In this document: one piece after another, positions 15,813 to 25,950 of the stretch
How the letters are laid out: each line of letters starts with the position of its first letter
How positions within the stretch are numbered: position 1 is the stretch's first letter
NCBI GenBank assembly: GCA_947601445.1
Contig: CANQGD010000014.1
Location: forward strand, 1-39,892
Source: an uncultured Clostridia bacterium
GTDB taxonomy: Bacteria > Bacillota > Clostridia > Christensenellales > CAG-314
DNA length: 39,892 bases
Direction of reading: 5' to 3'
The notes under the pieces: generated by a model
Seen by the model: the letters and a program-made list of their open reading frames with translations, nothing else
Told to the model about the DNA's origin: nothing
Database searches by the model: none
Translations under genes and position numbers: made by a program

Positions 15813-16096
15813 ATAAGTATTTTTAATCAAAGAATTACGCTTTTGCCATTGTACGGAATATCTTTAATTTTCTGTATTCGGTAGTCGTGTACTCTTATGG
15901 TGGTATGCCCACAATACGGGCATACCATCTCCTTGCTCTCGGTACTAACAGAGACAACAATTATATTAGAATTACTTTCAATTTTCTCTACAAAAACGTT
16001 TCCCAAATCCAGAAATTTTGTGATACTATTATCCGTATAGCAATCTTCCTTTTTCAAGTTGTTTTAGGCAATTCAATTATACACTGAAAAAGAGTC
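15813..16096 (-). mobile_element. ISL3-family insertion-sequence remnant
   Basis: The segment holds the first 76 codons of an ISL3 transposase and, on its right edge, a terminal-repeat-like sequence (16077-16096, reading GACTCTTTTTCAGTGTATAA on the minus strand) that resembles ISL3 ends. The left end and about four fifths of the transposase are missing. The left edge is approximate: it is placed where the host-like frame at 15700-15811 stops. The other inverted repeat was not found; a similar word CAGTGT near 15805-15812 is in the wrong orientation for it. Confidence 0.6.
15827..16057 (-). pseudogene. ISL3 transposase, N-terminal fragment
   Basis: 76 residues starting at a TTG after AACAAC, probably close to the native start. 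The segment VCPYCGHTTIRVHDYRIQKI followed by KDIPYNGKSVIL is the N-terminal zinc-ribbon region of ISL3-family transposases (CPxCG, VHDYR, IKDIP, GK). The usual second Cys pair, the HTH region and the DDE catalytic domain are absent because the frame stops right after the GKSVIL strand. It is therefore a dead fragment. Confidence 0.8.
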
Positions 16097-16155
16097 TTTG
16101 CTCTATCTTTTTTTCTCTCACCCCAACATTTATTATAGAACCTCTTTAACAAGCA

Positions 16156-16184
16156 TTGACATAAACTACGACCTTTGATATAAT
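16156..16184 (+). promoter_or_regulatory. Perfect consensus promoter
   Basis: TTGACA at 16156-16161, a 17-base spacer and TATAAT at 16179-16184 with TG at 16176-16177 (extended -10). Every element matches the sigma-A consensus. Transcription would start near 16191 and run through a leader of about 60 bases into the gene at 16246. Confidence 0.85.
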
Positions 16185-16245
16185 AAATTCGAGCCGGAGA
16201 AGACACTCATTACTAAAAACGTAGCTTGATTTCAACAATAGGGGG

Positions 16246-16878
16246 TTGGAACCCATAGAAAAGAATATTTCCGTTGTCGATGAATTCGGCGAAAAATATG
16301 AAGCGACCTACCCTAAAAGGGCGAAAGGTCTTGTAAAAAAAGGCAGGGCACGCTTCGTAGACGATAATACGATTTGCCTTGCGTGTCCGCCTGATAAAAA
16401 GGAGGATACAAAAATGACTGATAATAATATCAAAAATGAAAAAGACATAAAAGAAAAGAACATCAAGTCGTCCGCCGTAGTCAATGAGGAGATCATTGCC
16501 GATGACGTGTCGGAATTGACCGTCGATTATATACTCAAACAGATTGAGAATATCCGCACGGACAACGAACACATTATCAAGGCGCTTGATTCTTTGACAA
16601 ATTTAACTGCGTCGCAGTTTGATTCCGGAGCAGAAAAAGCAAAGGGGATAGCCGAAATCGTAAAGTGTCGCGAAGCGACAAACTTGCAATTGATAAACTT
16701 TTACGAAAAGCTCTATCTCGATATCAATCCGACGAGCAACGTGTTCGGTATGGACGGTTTTCGTTTGTCCGACTTTGTCACTGCAATAGAACGTATTGAC
16801 GGAGGCGGCGTGATAAATAGAGAGACGGGTGCCTCGTTAAAGAATATTCTTATCGATGCATTGACTAAAAGGTTATAG
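16246..16878 (+). CDS. Conserved clostridial protein with unusual start and internal start
   Basis: A 210-residue frame without a recognised domain name. The N-terminal ~50 residues (VVDEFGEKYEATYPKRAKGL, RARFVDDNTICLACPP) look like a compact basic domain that I have seen in clostridial hypothetical proteins; the rest is acidic and helical (TVDYILKQIENIRTDNEHII, EATNLQLINFYEKLYLD). No ATG starts the long form. The TTG at 16246 directly touches AGGGGG, which is too close; an ATA at 16255 is in frame nine bases after AGGGGG and fits where homologous proteins seem to start. A second, ideal ribosome site (AAAAAGGAGG) precedes an in-frame ATG at 16414, giving a 154-residue form without the basic domain. 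The gene has a perfect promoter and sits between mobile debris and a palindrome cluster. Confidence 0.7.
   Translation: MEPIEKNISVVDEFGEKYEATYPKRAKGLVKKGRARFVDDNTICLACPPDKKEDTKMTDNNIKNEKDIKEKNIKSSAVVNEEIIADDVSELTVDYILKQIENIRTDNEHIIKALDSLTNLTASQFDSGAEKAKGIAEIVKCREATNLQLINFYEKLYLDINPTSNVFGMDGFRLSDFVTAIERIDGGGVINRETGASLKNILIDALTKRL
16396..16416 (+). promoter_or_regulatory. Strong internal ribosome site and ATG inside the 16246 gene
   Basis: AAAAAGGAGG at 16396-16405, eight bases of spacing and ATG at 16414. It is in frame with the surrounding gene and stronger than anything at its 5' end. Confidence 0.65.
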
Positions 16879-16990
16879 ACGTTTGACGAAATGATTTCTA
16901 CCAAGGGTGCAAGTCACATAATATGTCTTTTACTTTATGAAGTGACAGGAGACAGGTAATCTCCCCAGACAAAAAATTGACTCAGTCGCT

Positions 16991-17026
16991 TCCTCTTCCT
17001 GCTGCGGTAACGCAGCAGGAAGAGGA
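16991..17026. repeat. Long perfect hairpin (16-base arms)
   Basis: 16991-17006 pairs with 17011-17026 around GTAA, with no mismatch; the arm ends read TCCTCTTC and GAAGAGGA. TTTCTTTTA follows, so it could act as a terminator for the gene ending at 16878, though it lies 112 bases downstream. It resembles the palindrome at 17132-17167 in length and in its CCTCT...AGAGG ends. Confidence 0.75.
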
Positions 17027-17083
17027 TTTCTTTTATATGCTAATTTTTTAGCTCTATGTTTGTGCATACGCCCAATGTTGCAA

Positions 17084-17113
17084 ATGTTGGGGTGTAAGTA
17101 ATTTCTCCAACAT
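17084..17113. repeat. Inverted repeat ATGTTGG-N16-CCAACAT
   Basis: ATGTTGG at 17084-17090 and CCAACAT at 17107-17113. It lies between the two larger palindromes, so the whole stretch 16991-17167 is rich in dyads. Confidence 0.45.
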
Positions 17114-17131
17114 ATAATTGCGTTGGTCGAC

Positions 17132-17167
17132 CCCTCTATCTGCGGCAGTACTGCCGCAGATAGAGGG
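17132..17167. repeat. Perfect 36-base palindrome (18-base arms, no loop)
   Basis: 17132-17149 is the exact complement of 17150-17167; the centre is CAGTACTG and the ends CCCTCTAT and ATAGAGGG. It lies downstream of recF (stop at 17270-17272) in the recF reading direction. Bases 16879-17269 hold no credible gene: the open frames there run through the dyads and lack ribosome sites. Confidence 0.85.
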
Positions 17168-17269
17168 CTTCTTATGCCGCCGACCATTCCCGCAACGTCG
17201 CCGACGGCGGCAATTACTGTCAACAACGTGCGGTGGTTTTGTTCGGCGCTATACGTTTGCAAAAAAACG

Positions 17270-18370
17270 TTATTTTTCCATACAGACGCCCTGTTTGATA
17301 AGAAAATATTTGCAGTTGTCTCCTGCGAGAGAATGAGGCACGTCTGTGGCTGAGGTCAGCAATATTTGCAGCTCGGGATCGAAGTCGAGCAATCGTTTCT
17401 GCCGTTCGGAATCCAGCTCCGAAAGAACGTCGTCAAGTATCAGAACGGGATATTCGCCTATCAGATTTTTAAATATCTTCAATTCCGCCAATTTCAAAGC
17501 CAGCGCAGTGGTGCGCAGCTGTCCCTGGCTGCCGAACGTACGTACGTCTATGCCGTTTATTTTCAGAACCACGTCGTCACGTTGACACCCCGACGAAGTG
17601 TGACGAAGGACGAAATCTTTTTCCAAATCGTTCGCGAGCGAATTGCGGTAGTTTTTCGACAGCTCGGGGTAGTTTTCCCCGTTTATCCGAGCGACGTATG
17701 CAAGTTCCAATTGCTCCTTGCCGTCCGTAAGTGCAGAGTGGGTCTCTTTGGCAAAAATTTTGAGTTTATCGCAAAACGCGCGTCGTTTCAATATTATTTT
17801 GGCGCCTTCATCCGCAAGCTGTTCGTCCCAAACGAATACCGTTTCGCGCGCTTCATCGACGGATTTTGCCTGTTTCAGCAAATTGTTGCGCTGTGATAAC
17901 GCCTTGTTGAAACGGGACAGGCTGTAAAAGTAGTTTTTGTCCGTTTGGCAAAGGTCAATATCGAGAAAACGTCTGCGTTCCGCGGGAGATTCGCTTATTA
18001 TTCGAATTTCATCCGGTGAAAAATAGATACAGTTCAGATAGCCCATCAATTCTCCCATGCGTGAAATGGGAACACTGTTTACGGTAATTTGTTTTTTTTC
18101 TCCGTTTGTGAGCGTCACGGCAATTTCTCCGTCGCCGAAACGGCAGGTATAACGCACTCTGACGTATGCTCTGTCCTTGCCCCAACATACAAGTTCTTTG
18201 TCTCGGTCGGTGCGCGGACTTTTTCCTATGCAGCACAAATAAACGCTTTCGACCAAATTTGTTTTGCCCTGAGCGTTGTCTCCGCAAAAAATATTAAGTC
18301 GATTTCCGAGCGATACTTTTTGACGTTCGAGATTGCGCCAATTGCTCGTGGAAATTTCGGTAACTCTCAT
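17270..18370 (-). CDS. recF: DNA replication and repair protein RecF
   Basis: 366 residues, the normal RecF length. RecF binds gapped DNA and helps load RecA. It shows the P-loop GDNAQGKTN (30-38) after ISTSNWRNLE, then YFSPDEIRIISESPAERRRFLDI, the ABC-signature-like FGSQGQLRTTALALKLAE and the Walker B YPVLILDDVLSELDSERQ. It is transcribed away from gyrB, although in most Bacillota recF lies upstream of gyrB in the same direction behind dnaA and dnaN. The start at 18370 has no ribosome site and the -10 box is only nine bases upstream, so its mRNA is probably leaderless or nearly so. Confidence 0.95.
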   Translation of the reverse strand: MRVTEISTSNWRNLERQKVSLGNRLNIFCGDNAQGKTNLVESVYLCCIGKSPRTDRDKELVCWGKDRAYVRVRYTCRFGDGEIAVTLTNGEKKQITVNSVPISRMGELMGYLNCIYFSPDEIRIISESPAERRRFLDIDLCQTDKNYFYSLSRFNKALSQRNNLLKQAKSVDEARETVFVWDEQLADEGAKIILKRRAFCDKLKIFAKETHSALTDGKEQLELAYVARINGENYPELSKNYRNSLANDLEKDFVLRHTSSGCQRDDVVLKINGIDVRTFGSQGQLRTTALALKLAELKIFKNLIGEYPVLILDDVLSELDSERQKRLLDFDPELQILLTSATDVPHSLAGDNCKYFLIKQGVCMEK

Positions 18371-18379
18371 ATTGATTTA

Positions 18380-18408
18380 ATTTTAGCATAATTTATAAAA
18401 TTTTACAA
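18380..18408 (-). promoter_or_regulatory. recF promoter, almost leaderless, overlapping a palindrome
   Basis: On the minus strand, TTGTAA (complement of 18403-18408), a 17-base spacer and TAAAAT (complement of 18380-18385). The ATG follows after nine bases, which leaves a leader of about three bases. The -35 box lies in a near-palindrome TTATAAAATTTTACAA (18393-18408) that differs by one base from the palindrome at 28833-28848. Confidence 0.6.
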
Positions 18409-18523
18409 CAACCCGTGCGGTTTTGAAAAATGCGTTGTATCGGGCGAAAAAAAGTTTGCGGCTCAACCCTCGTTCGTGGATGTTTTTGCCGAAATAGGGC
18501 AGTTTGAGGGCGCCAAAACATAA

Positions 18524-20527
<2,004 letters not shown>

Positions 20528-20537
20528 GGAGAGCATT

Positions 20538-23039
20538 ATGGCAAACAAAAACGACATTCAAAATTTCGATTATGTAAACGCATTGGACAAAACTACCGTC
20601 AAGACGGTAAAGATGGAGGAGGAAATGAAAAAATCCTTCATCGCCTATGCAATGGCGGTAAATGTGTCCCGTGCAATACCGGATGTGCGCGACGGTTTGA
20701 AACCCGTACACAGACGTATACTCTATGCCATGGGCGAACTCAATTTGTTCAATGACAAGCCCACCCGTAAATCCGCGCGTATAGTCGGCGATGTGTTGGG
20801 TAAATACCATCCGCACGGAGACAGCGCCGTTTACGAGGCGTTGGTGCGCCTTGCGCAGGATTTCTCCATTCGCTGCCCTTTGGTGGACGGACAGGGCAAC
20901 TTCGGCAGCGTAGACGGCGATCCTCCGGCGGCACAGCGTTATACCGAGGCAAAACTGTCCAAAATCGCTTCGGAAATGCTGCGCGATATTGACAAGAATA
21001 CCGTTGATTTTTATCCCAACTTCGACAATACTCTGATGCAGCCCACAGTGTTGCCCAGCCGTTTTCCCAATTTGTTGGTAAACGGCGCCGACGGAATTGC
21101 CGTAGGCATGGCGACCAACATTCCGCCTCACAACCTCGGCGAGGTTATCAACGGCGCCATTGCTGTGTTGAAAAATCCCGACATCACCATTGATGAGTTG
21201 ATGAAAATCATTCCTTCGCCGGACTTCCCCACCGGAGGCATTATCATGGGACGTGTGGGAATACGCAGCGCTTACAAAACGGGCAAGGGTACGATACTTG
21301 TTCGCGCAAAGACGGAGATAGAAGATCACAACGGCAGACAACGCATTATCGTTACGGAATTACCCTATCAGGTGAACAAAGCCAAATTGGTGGAAACAAT
21401 CGCCGGTATGGTAAAGGACAAGCGATTGGAAGGCATTGCGGATATTCGCGAAGAAAGCGACCGTCACGGTATGCGCATAGTATTCGACCTGAAACGCGAC
21501 GCCAACGCACAGGTCGTGCTTAACACAATGTTCAAACACACGCAATTGCAGGTTTCGGACGGAATAATTTTGCTTGCGCTTGCCGACGGCGAACCAAAGA
21601 TACTCAACCTAAAAGAAATACTTACCTACTACATAGCTCATCAACGTGAAGTGGTTACTCGCCGTACCAAATTCGATCTCGAAAAGGCGGAAGAGCGTCA
21701 TCATATAATCAAAGGATTGGTTATTGCTCTGGACAATATCGACAGAGTCATTCAGATAATCAAAGAAAGCCGCGACCGTCAGACAGCCGCGCAACAATTG
21801 ATGACGGAATTCGACCTTTCCGACAGACAGACAAACGCTATTCTCGATATGCGGCTTAGCAGACTTACCCAATTGGAAGTGGAAAGTCTGAAAGAAGAAC
21901 TCGCCCAGTTGGAAACGCTTATTGCCGATCTGAAAGATATTTTGGCAAAGCCGGCGCGCGTATCTGAAATTATCGAAAAAGAACTTTCCGAAATACGCGA
22001 CAAGTACGGAGAACCGCGCAAAACGGAAATTTGCACCGACTATTCCGAAATAGATATCGGCGATCTGATAGAAAAAGAGGACGTGGTTATTTCCATGACG
22101 CACCTCGGCTATATCAAGAGGCTGCCCGTTACGGAATATCGTACGCAAAGACGCGGCGGCAAGGGAGTAACCGCGCACAAACCTCGCGAAGAGGACTTTG
22201 TGGAAAAGATGTTCATAACCAACACCCACGACGACTTGCTGTTCTTTACAAACAAGGGCAAGGTGTATTGCATCAAGGGCTACGAAGTACCCGAAGCGGA
22301 ACGTGCCGCACGCGGAAGAGCCATCGTCAACATATTGCAGCTTATGCAGGACGAAAAGGTTACCGCAGTCATTCCGCGCAAAGAAAACAGTCGCGGCAAT
22401 CTTATTATGGCAACCAAGTACGGATTGATCAAAAAGACCAATCTCAATGAATTCGAATCCATTCGCAAGACGGGAAAAATAGCTATTTCGCTGTTAAACG
22501 ACGACGAACTCATAGGCGTGGATATGACTACGGGTTATGACGAAGTGATTATGGCAAGTCATGAGGGTAAATGTATTCGTTTTGCCGAAGAAGACGTGCG
22601 CGCTATGGGTCGCGAAGCGCAAGGCGTGCGTTCTATCAACCTCGGCGAGAATGATTACGTTGTGGATATGGCTATCGCCCGCAACGGAGTAGAAGTACTC
22701 ACCGTTTCCGAAAACGGTTTCGGAAAACGCAGCGAACTTACCGACTACCGCTTGCAATCCCGTGCAGGCAAGGGCATTAAAGCCGGAGTTTTCAACGAAA
22801 AAACGGGCAAACTCGTCAATCTCAAACTTATCAATCCCGATAACGATGTGATGTTGATTGCCGATAACGGTATCGTTATTCGTATACGTGCCAAGGACAT
22901 CAGCAAAATCGGAAGAGACACAATGGGTGTTCGTGTAATGAAATTCAAAGGCGACGCTCACGTGGTGTGCGTATCCGAAAGCCCGGTATCCGACGAGTTG
23001 GATGAGAACGATGAAAGTTCGCCGAACACCGAGGATTGA
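20538..23039 (+). CDS. gyrA: DNA gyrase subunit A
   Basis: 833 residues. GyrA cuts and rejoins DNA through a tyrosine, here Tyr135 in [29 protein letters not shown] and [14 protein letters not shown] are typical. The GyrA box QRRGGKG near residue 537 marks it as gyrase rather than topoisomerase IV. In the quinolone pocket Ser96 and Glu100 are the ordinary sensitive-type residues. An N-terminal extension of about 13 residues precedes the core compared with E. coli. The start at 20538 follows AAGGAGAG ten bases after gyrB. The C-terminus is acidic. Confidence 0.97.
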   Translation: MANKNDIQNFDYVNALDKTTVKTVKMEEEMKKSFIAYAMAVNVSRAIPDVRDGLKPVHRRILYAMGELNLFNDKPTRKSARIVGDVLGKYHPHGDSAVYEALVRLAQDFSIRCPLVDGQGNFGSVDGDPPAAQRYTEAKLSKIASEMLRDIDKNTVDFYPNFDNTLMQPTVLPSRFPNLLVNGADGIAVGMATNIPPHNLGEVINGAIAVLKNPDITIDELMKIIPSPDFPTGGIIMGRVGIRSAYKTGKGTILVRAKTEIEDHNGRQRIIVTELPYQVNKAKLVETIAGMVKDKRLEGIADIREESDRHGMRIVFDLKRDANAQVVLNTMFKHTQLQVSDGIILLALADGEPKILNLKEILTYYIAHQREVVTRRTKFDLEKAEERHHIIKGLVIALDNIDRVIQIIKESRDRQTAAQQLMTEFDLSDRQTNAILDMRLSRLTQLEVESLKEELAQLETLIADLKDILAKPARVSEIIEKELSEIRDKYGEPRKTEICTDYSEIDIGDLIEKEDVVISMTHLGYIKRLPVTEYRTQRRGGKGVTAHKPREEDFVEKMFITNTHDDLLFFTNKGKVYCIKGYEVPEAERAARGRAIVNILQLMQDEKVTAVIPRKENSRGNLIMATKYGLIKKTNLNEFESIRKTGKIAISLLNDDELIGVDMTTGYDEVIMASHEGKCIRFAEEDVRAMGREAQGVRSINLGENDYVVDMAIARNGVEVLTVSENGFGKRSELTDYRLQSRAGKGIKAGVFNEKTGKLVNLKLINPDNDVMLIADNGIVIRIRAKDISKIGRDTMGVRVMKFKGDAHVVCVSESPVSDELDENDESSPNTED

Positions 23040-23045
23040 TAGAAT

Positions 23046-24743
23046 ATGATAGACTACAAAAAAATCATCGCAGCCAAAATAAATGTGCCCTTGGAACAAA
23101 AAGAACTGTTGAGTATGATCACCGAAACCGCCGACGACGCATTCGGAGATTATGCGTTTCCGTGTTTTAAGTTGGCGCGTACAATGCATATGTCTCCCGT
23201 TCAGATAGCGGAAAAGTTGGCACGGGAAACGGAACTTGACGAGCATATCGTGAAAGTACAAGCCGTAAATGGGTATCTGAACTTTTTCGTCAACAGAATA
23301 GAGTTGATCTGGGATGTGATTTCCGATGTGTTTGCCGCTCGCGGAAAATACGGCGACAGCGACGTTGGTGCGGGAAAAACGGTTTGTATCGATTACAGCT
23401 CCGTAAACATTTGCAAATCGTTTCATATCGGGCATCTTTCCACGACGGCAATCGGCAGCGCGCTTTATAAAATCTATTCCGCGTTGGGATACAAGGTAGT
23501 AGGTATAAACCACCTCGGAGATTACGGTACGCAGTTCGGCAAAATGATAGTCGCTTTCAAATTGTGGGGAAACCGTGAAGTTGCGGAAAGAGAGGGCGTA
23601 ACGGAGCTGCAACGGCTATACGTAAAATTTCACCAAGAAGAAGTCGTTCATCCCGAACTTACCGAACAGGCGCGGGAGTGGTTTGTGCGAATAGAAAAAG
23701 GTGACGCCGAAGCGCAAGAATTGTTTGAATTTTTCAAACGCATTACTCTCTGCGAAGTGAAAAAGATTTACGACAGATTGAACGTCAAATTCGACAGTTG
23801 GAACGGTGAAAGTTTCTTCAACGACAAAATGGACAAGCCTTTGCAAATGCTTCGGGACAAGGGGCTTATCACCGAAAGTCAAGGCGCCCAAGTGGTAGAG
23901 TTGACGGATTACGGCATGCCGCCGTGTTTGCTTGTCAAGTCGGACGGCAGCAGTCTGTATGCGACGCGGGATATTGCAGCGGCAATCTGGCGCAAGCAAG
24001 AGTACGACTTCGACAAATGCCTGTATGTGGTGGCATATCAGCAAAATTTACATTTCAAGCAAATTTTCAAAGTGTTGGAATTGGCAGGGCTGCCTTGGGT
24101 AAAAGATTTGGTACATGTGGCGTTTGGTATGGTAAGTTTGGAGGACGGAGCCATGTCCACACGCAAAGGCAATGTCGTGCTTTTGAAAGATGTTATCGAC
24201 AAAGCCGTTGCCAAGGCGGGAGAAATCATTCGCGACAAGAATCCCGATCTTGCCGATCGTGAAAAAATTGCCGAACAAGTGGGGGTAGGTGCGGTTTTGT
24301 TTTCCGCATTGGAAAACAGCCGTATTAAGGATATAGTGTTCAGTTACGATAGAATACTTAATTTCGACGGAGAAACGTCCCCCTATTTGCAATATACTTG
24401 TGCGCGGTGCAATTCCATTCTGGAAAAAGCGGGCGACTACAAGAACAGTAAAGAGTCCGGCGATTACCGTTCTTTGGACAATCCCGAAACGCTTCGTCTC
24501 GTAAAATTGATAGGCAGTTTTCCGCAGGCAGTAAGGGACGCCGCCGCCAAATATGAACCCAGCGTTATTTCCGCTTTGCTTATAGATATAGCGCAGGCAT
24601 TCAATCGTTTCTACATCGAACACCGCGTTCTCTCCGATAACATTGCGGAGCAAAACGCTCGTTTGCAGGTAGTGGAGGCAACCGCAGCGGTATTAAAACG
24701 CGGTTTGTCGTTGCTGGGTATTCAATCTCCCGATAAAATGTAG
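23046..24743 (+). CDS. argS: Arginyl-tRNA synthetase
   Basis: 565 residues of class I ArgRS, which charges tRNA-Arg. The HIGH motif appears as FHIGHLSTT after SSVNICKS, and the KMSKS-like loop as MSTRKGNVV. The N-terminal additional domain (DDAFGDYAFPCFKLAR) and the anticodon-binding C-terminal DALR domain (AFNRFYIEHRVL) are complete. It starts six bases after gyrA, with a GAGG site inside the end of gyrA, and is followed by a terminator, so it closes the gyrase transcript. Confidence 0.97.
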   Translation: MIDYKKIIAAKINVPLEQKELLSMITETADDAFGDYAFPCFKLARTMHMSPVQIAEKLARETELDEHIVKVQAVNGYLNFFVNRIELIWDVISDVFAARGKYGDSDVGAGKTVCIDYSSVNICKSFHIGHLSTTAIGSALYKIYSALGYKVVGINHLGDYGTQFGKMIVAFKLWGNREVAEREGVTELQRLYVKFHQEEVVHPELTEQAREWFVRIEKGDAEAQELFEFFKRITLCEVKKIYDRLNVKFDSWNGESFFNDKMDKPLQMLRDKGLITESQGAQVVELTDYGMPPCLLVKSDGSSLYATRDIAAAIWRKQEYDFDKCLYVVAYQQNLHFKQIFKVLELAGLPWVKDLVHVAFGMVSLEDGAMSTRKGNVVLLKDVIDKAVAKAGEIIRDKNPDLADREKIAEQVGVGAVLFSALENSRIKDIVFSYDRILNFDGETSPYLQYTCARCNSILEKAGDYKNSKESGDYRSLDNPETLRLVKLIGSFPQAVRDAAAKYEPSVISALLIDIAQAFNRFYIEHRVLSDNIAEQNARLQVVEATAAVLKRGLSLLGIQSPDKM

Positions 24744-24760
24744 TTTTTACCGTAACATCA

Positions 24761-24808
24761 AACAGACAAAACGGATTTTTGAAAGAATTCTGTTTTGTCT
24801 GTTTTTAT
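24761..24808 (+). terminator. Terminator of the gyrB-gyrA-argS transcript
   Basis: AACAGACAAAAC (24761-24772) pairs perfectly with GTTTTGTCTGTT (24792-24803), with a 19-base loop that can pair further; TTTTT follows. Confidence 0.88.
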
Positions 24809-25007
24809 GTATAACGCCGATAATATGTTAAAAAAGCCGATTTAAGCGTTAAAATCAGCAGTTTTAATCGCTCTTCTTGTTCATTGAATTTTTTATTTTG
24901 TATAGTCAACGGTCGGGATTATGATATTCGTTTTGGCCGTTGCAAAAATCTCGAAGCTCAATGCCGAATTTGTAATAATATGATTGATAAAGTTGCGTGA
25001 TACGAAA
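24809..25007. other. Gene-free AT-rich stretch between terminators
   Basis: I see no gene with a start and ribosome site. On the minus strand a frame reads QLYQSYYYKFGIELRDFCNG and stops near 24910, right behind the pyridoxal-kinase terminator, without any start. It could be a relic but is too short to call. Confidence 0.4.
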
Positions 25008-25042
25008 AAAGCTGTCGCAAGAAATTAACTTGCGACAGCTTT
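25008..25042 (-). terminator. Terminator of the pyridoxal kinase gene
   Basis: AAAGCTGTCGCAAG (25008-25021) pairs perfectly with 25029-25042 around AAATTAA. On the minus strand a TTTTTT run follows. The stem is nearly the same as the one at 15661-15691 (shared core CGCAAG/CTTGCGACAG). Confidence 0.9.
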
Positions 25043-25060
25043 ATGTAAAACAAATAAATT

Positions 25061-25864
25061 CTAGCGTTTGTTAAGGCAGGTTTCGAAACACACGCCGTAA
25101 AAGTGATCGGCGGGAGTCGCGCGCATACAATCGGCAACAAATTTGCCTGCCGTCAGACAACTTTCGTTCAAACTCTTGCCGCCGAGATAGCATGCGGTCA
25201 TTACAGAGGAGAAAATATCCCCCGTTCCATGATAAGCGGCGGGTATTTTAGGCAACATAACGTATTCCTGTTTTCCTTTTGAGAAAATCAATTCGCCTAT
25301 TTTACCGTCAAATTCCACTCCGGTAATTACTATGTCGGCATTTGTCAGACGAGACAATTTGTGCGCCAGTTCTTCCGCCAATTCTTTGTCGTAATCGGAC
25401 GTATAGGGTGTGTTTGTCAAGAAACATGCCTCTGAAATATTGGGGTCTATTATGTCCGCACGAGCGATCAGTTCCGTCATCGATTTTACGTATTCCATAT
25501 CGAATCCGCTGTACAGTTTACCGTTATCGGCAAAAACGGGGTCGATTATTTTGGGACTGTCCGGCATTCCGAACCTATCAAAGCACTCTACGGCGAGGCT
25601 CATCAACGATTTTTTCCCGAGATAACCCAGCAAAAAACCGTCGAATAATATTCCGCTATCCTCCCAATGGGCGAAAATGTCGTTTATTTCATCGGTCAAA
25701 TCGTGATAACTCCAACTGCGAAATTGCGTGTGGTTGGAGAGCACTGCGGTGGGCAATACGCATGTTTCAATGCCGAAACGGGAAAGTATCGGCAGGGCTA
25801 CCGTCAGCGAGCATTGTCCCACGCAAGATAAATCCTGCATTGTCAATATACGTTTAGGTTTCAT
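25061..25864 (-). CDS. pdxY: Pyridoxal/pyridoxine kinase
   Basis: 267 residues of the PdxK/PdxY ribokinase-like family, which phosphorylates pyridoxal or pyridoxine in vitamin B6 salvage. The N-terminus ILTMQDLSCVGQCSLTVALP is diagnostic, followed by PTAVLSNHTQF, DPVFADNGKLY, DIIDPNISEACFLT and the anion-hole/base region YHGTGDIFSSVMTA containing the catalytic Asp in GTGD. AAAGGAG lies ten bases before the ATG. It has its own promoter and a strong terminator. The precise B6 vitamer cannot be told from sequence. Confidence 0.92.
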   Translation of the reverse strand: MKPKRILTMQDLSCVGQCSLTVALPILSRFGIETCVLPTAVLSNHTQFRSWSYHDLTDEINDIFAHWEDSGILFDGFLLGYLGKKSLMSLAVECFDRFGMPDSPKIIDPVFADNGKLYSGFDMEYVKSMTELIARADIIDPNISEACFLTNTPYTSDYDKELAEELAHKLSRLTNADIVITGVEFDGKIGELIFSKGKQEYVMLPKIPAAYHGTGDIFSSVMTACYLGGKSLNESCLTAGKFVADCMRATPADHFYGVCFETCLNKR

Positions 25865-25888
25865 TGCGGCTCCGCTCCTTTTTTTCTT

Positions 25889-25917
25889 ATTTTACCACAA
25901 TGATTTCGTGCTGTATA
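25889..25917 (-). promoter_or_regulatory. Probable pdxY promoter
   Basis: On the minus strand, TATACA (complement of 25912-25917), a 17-base spacer and TAAAAT (complement of 25889-25894) preceded by TGG (extended -10). The 12-base palindrome CGGTAATTACCG at 25939-25950 sits directly behind the amidase stop but lacks a T tract on that strand. Confidence 0.55.
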
Positions 25918-25950
25918 GCGTTTGAATTGTTTTTTCGGCGGTAATTACCG

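Noticed and set aside
16930..17262. Minus-strand 110-codon frame in the palindrome region
   Set aside because: It runs through two perfect hairpins, has no ribosome site and low-complexity residues produced by the dyads.
20938..20946. Quinolone resistance in gyrA
   Set aside because: The Ser96 and Glu100 pocket residues are ordinary sensitive-type residues.
24910..25007. Minus-strand frame reading QLYQSYYYKFGIELRDFCNG behind the pdxY terminator
   Set aside because: It looks protein-like but has no start, no ribosome site and only about 30 codons, so it stays a possible relic.
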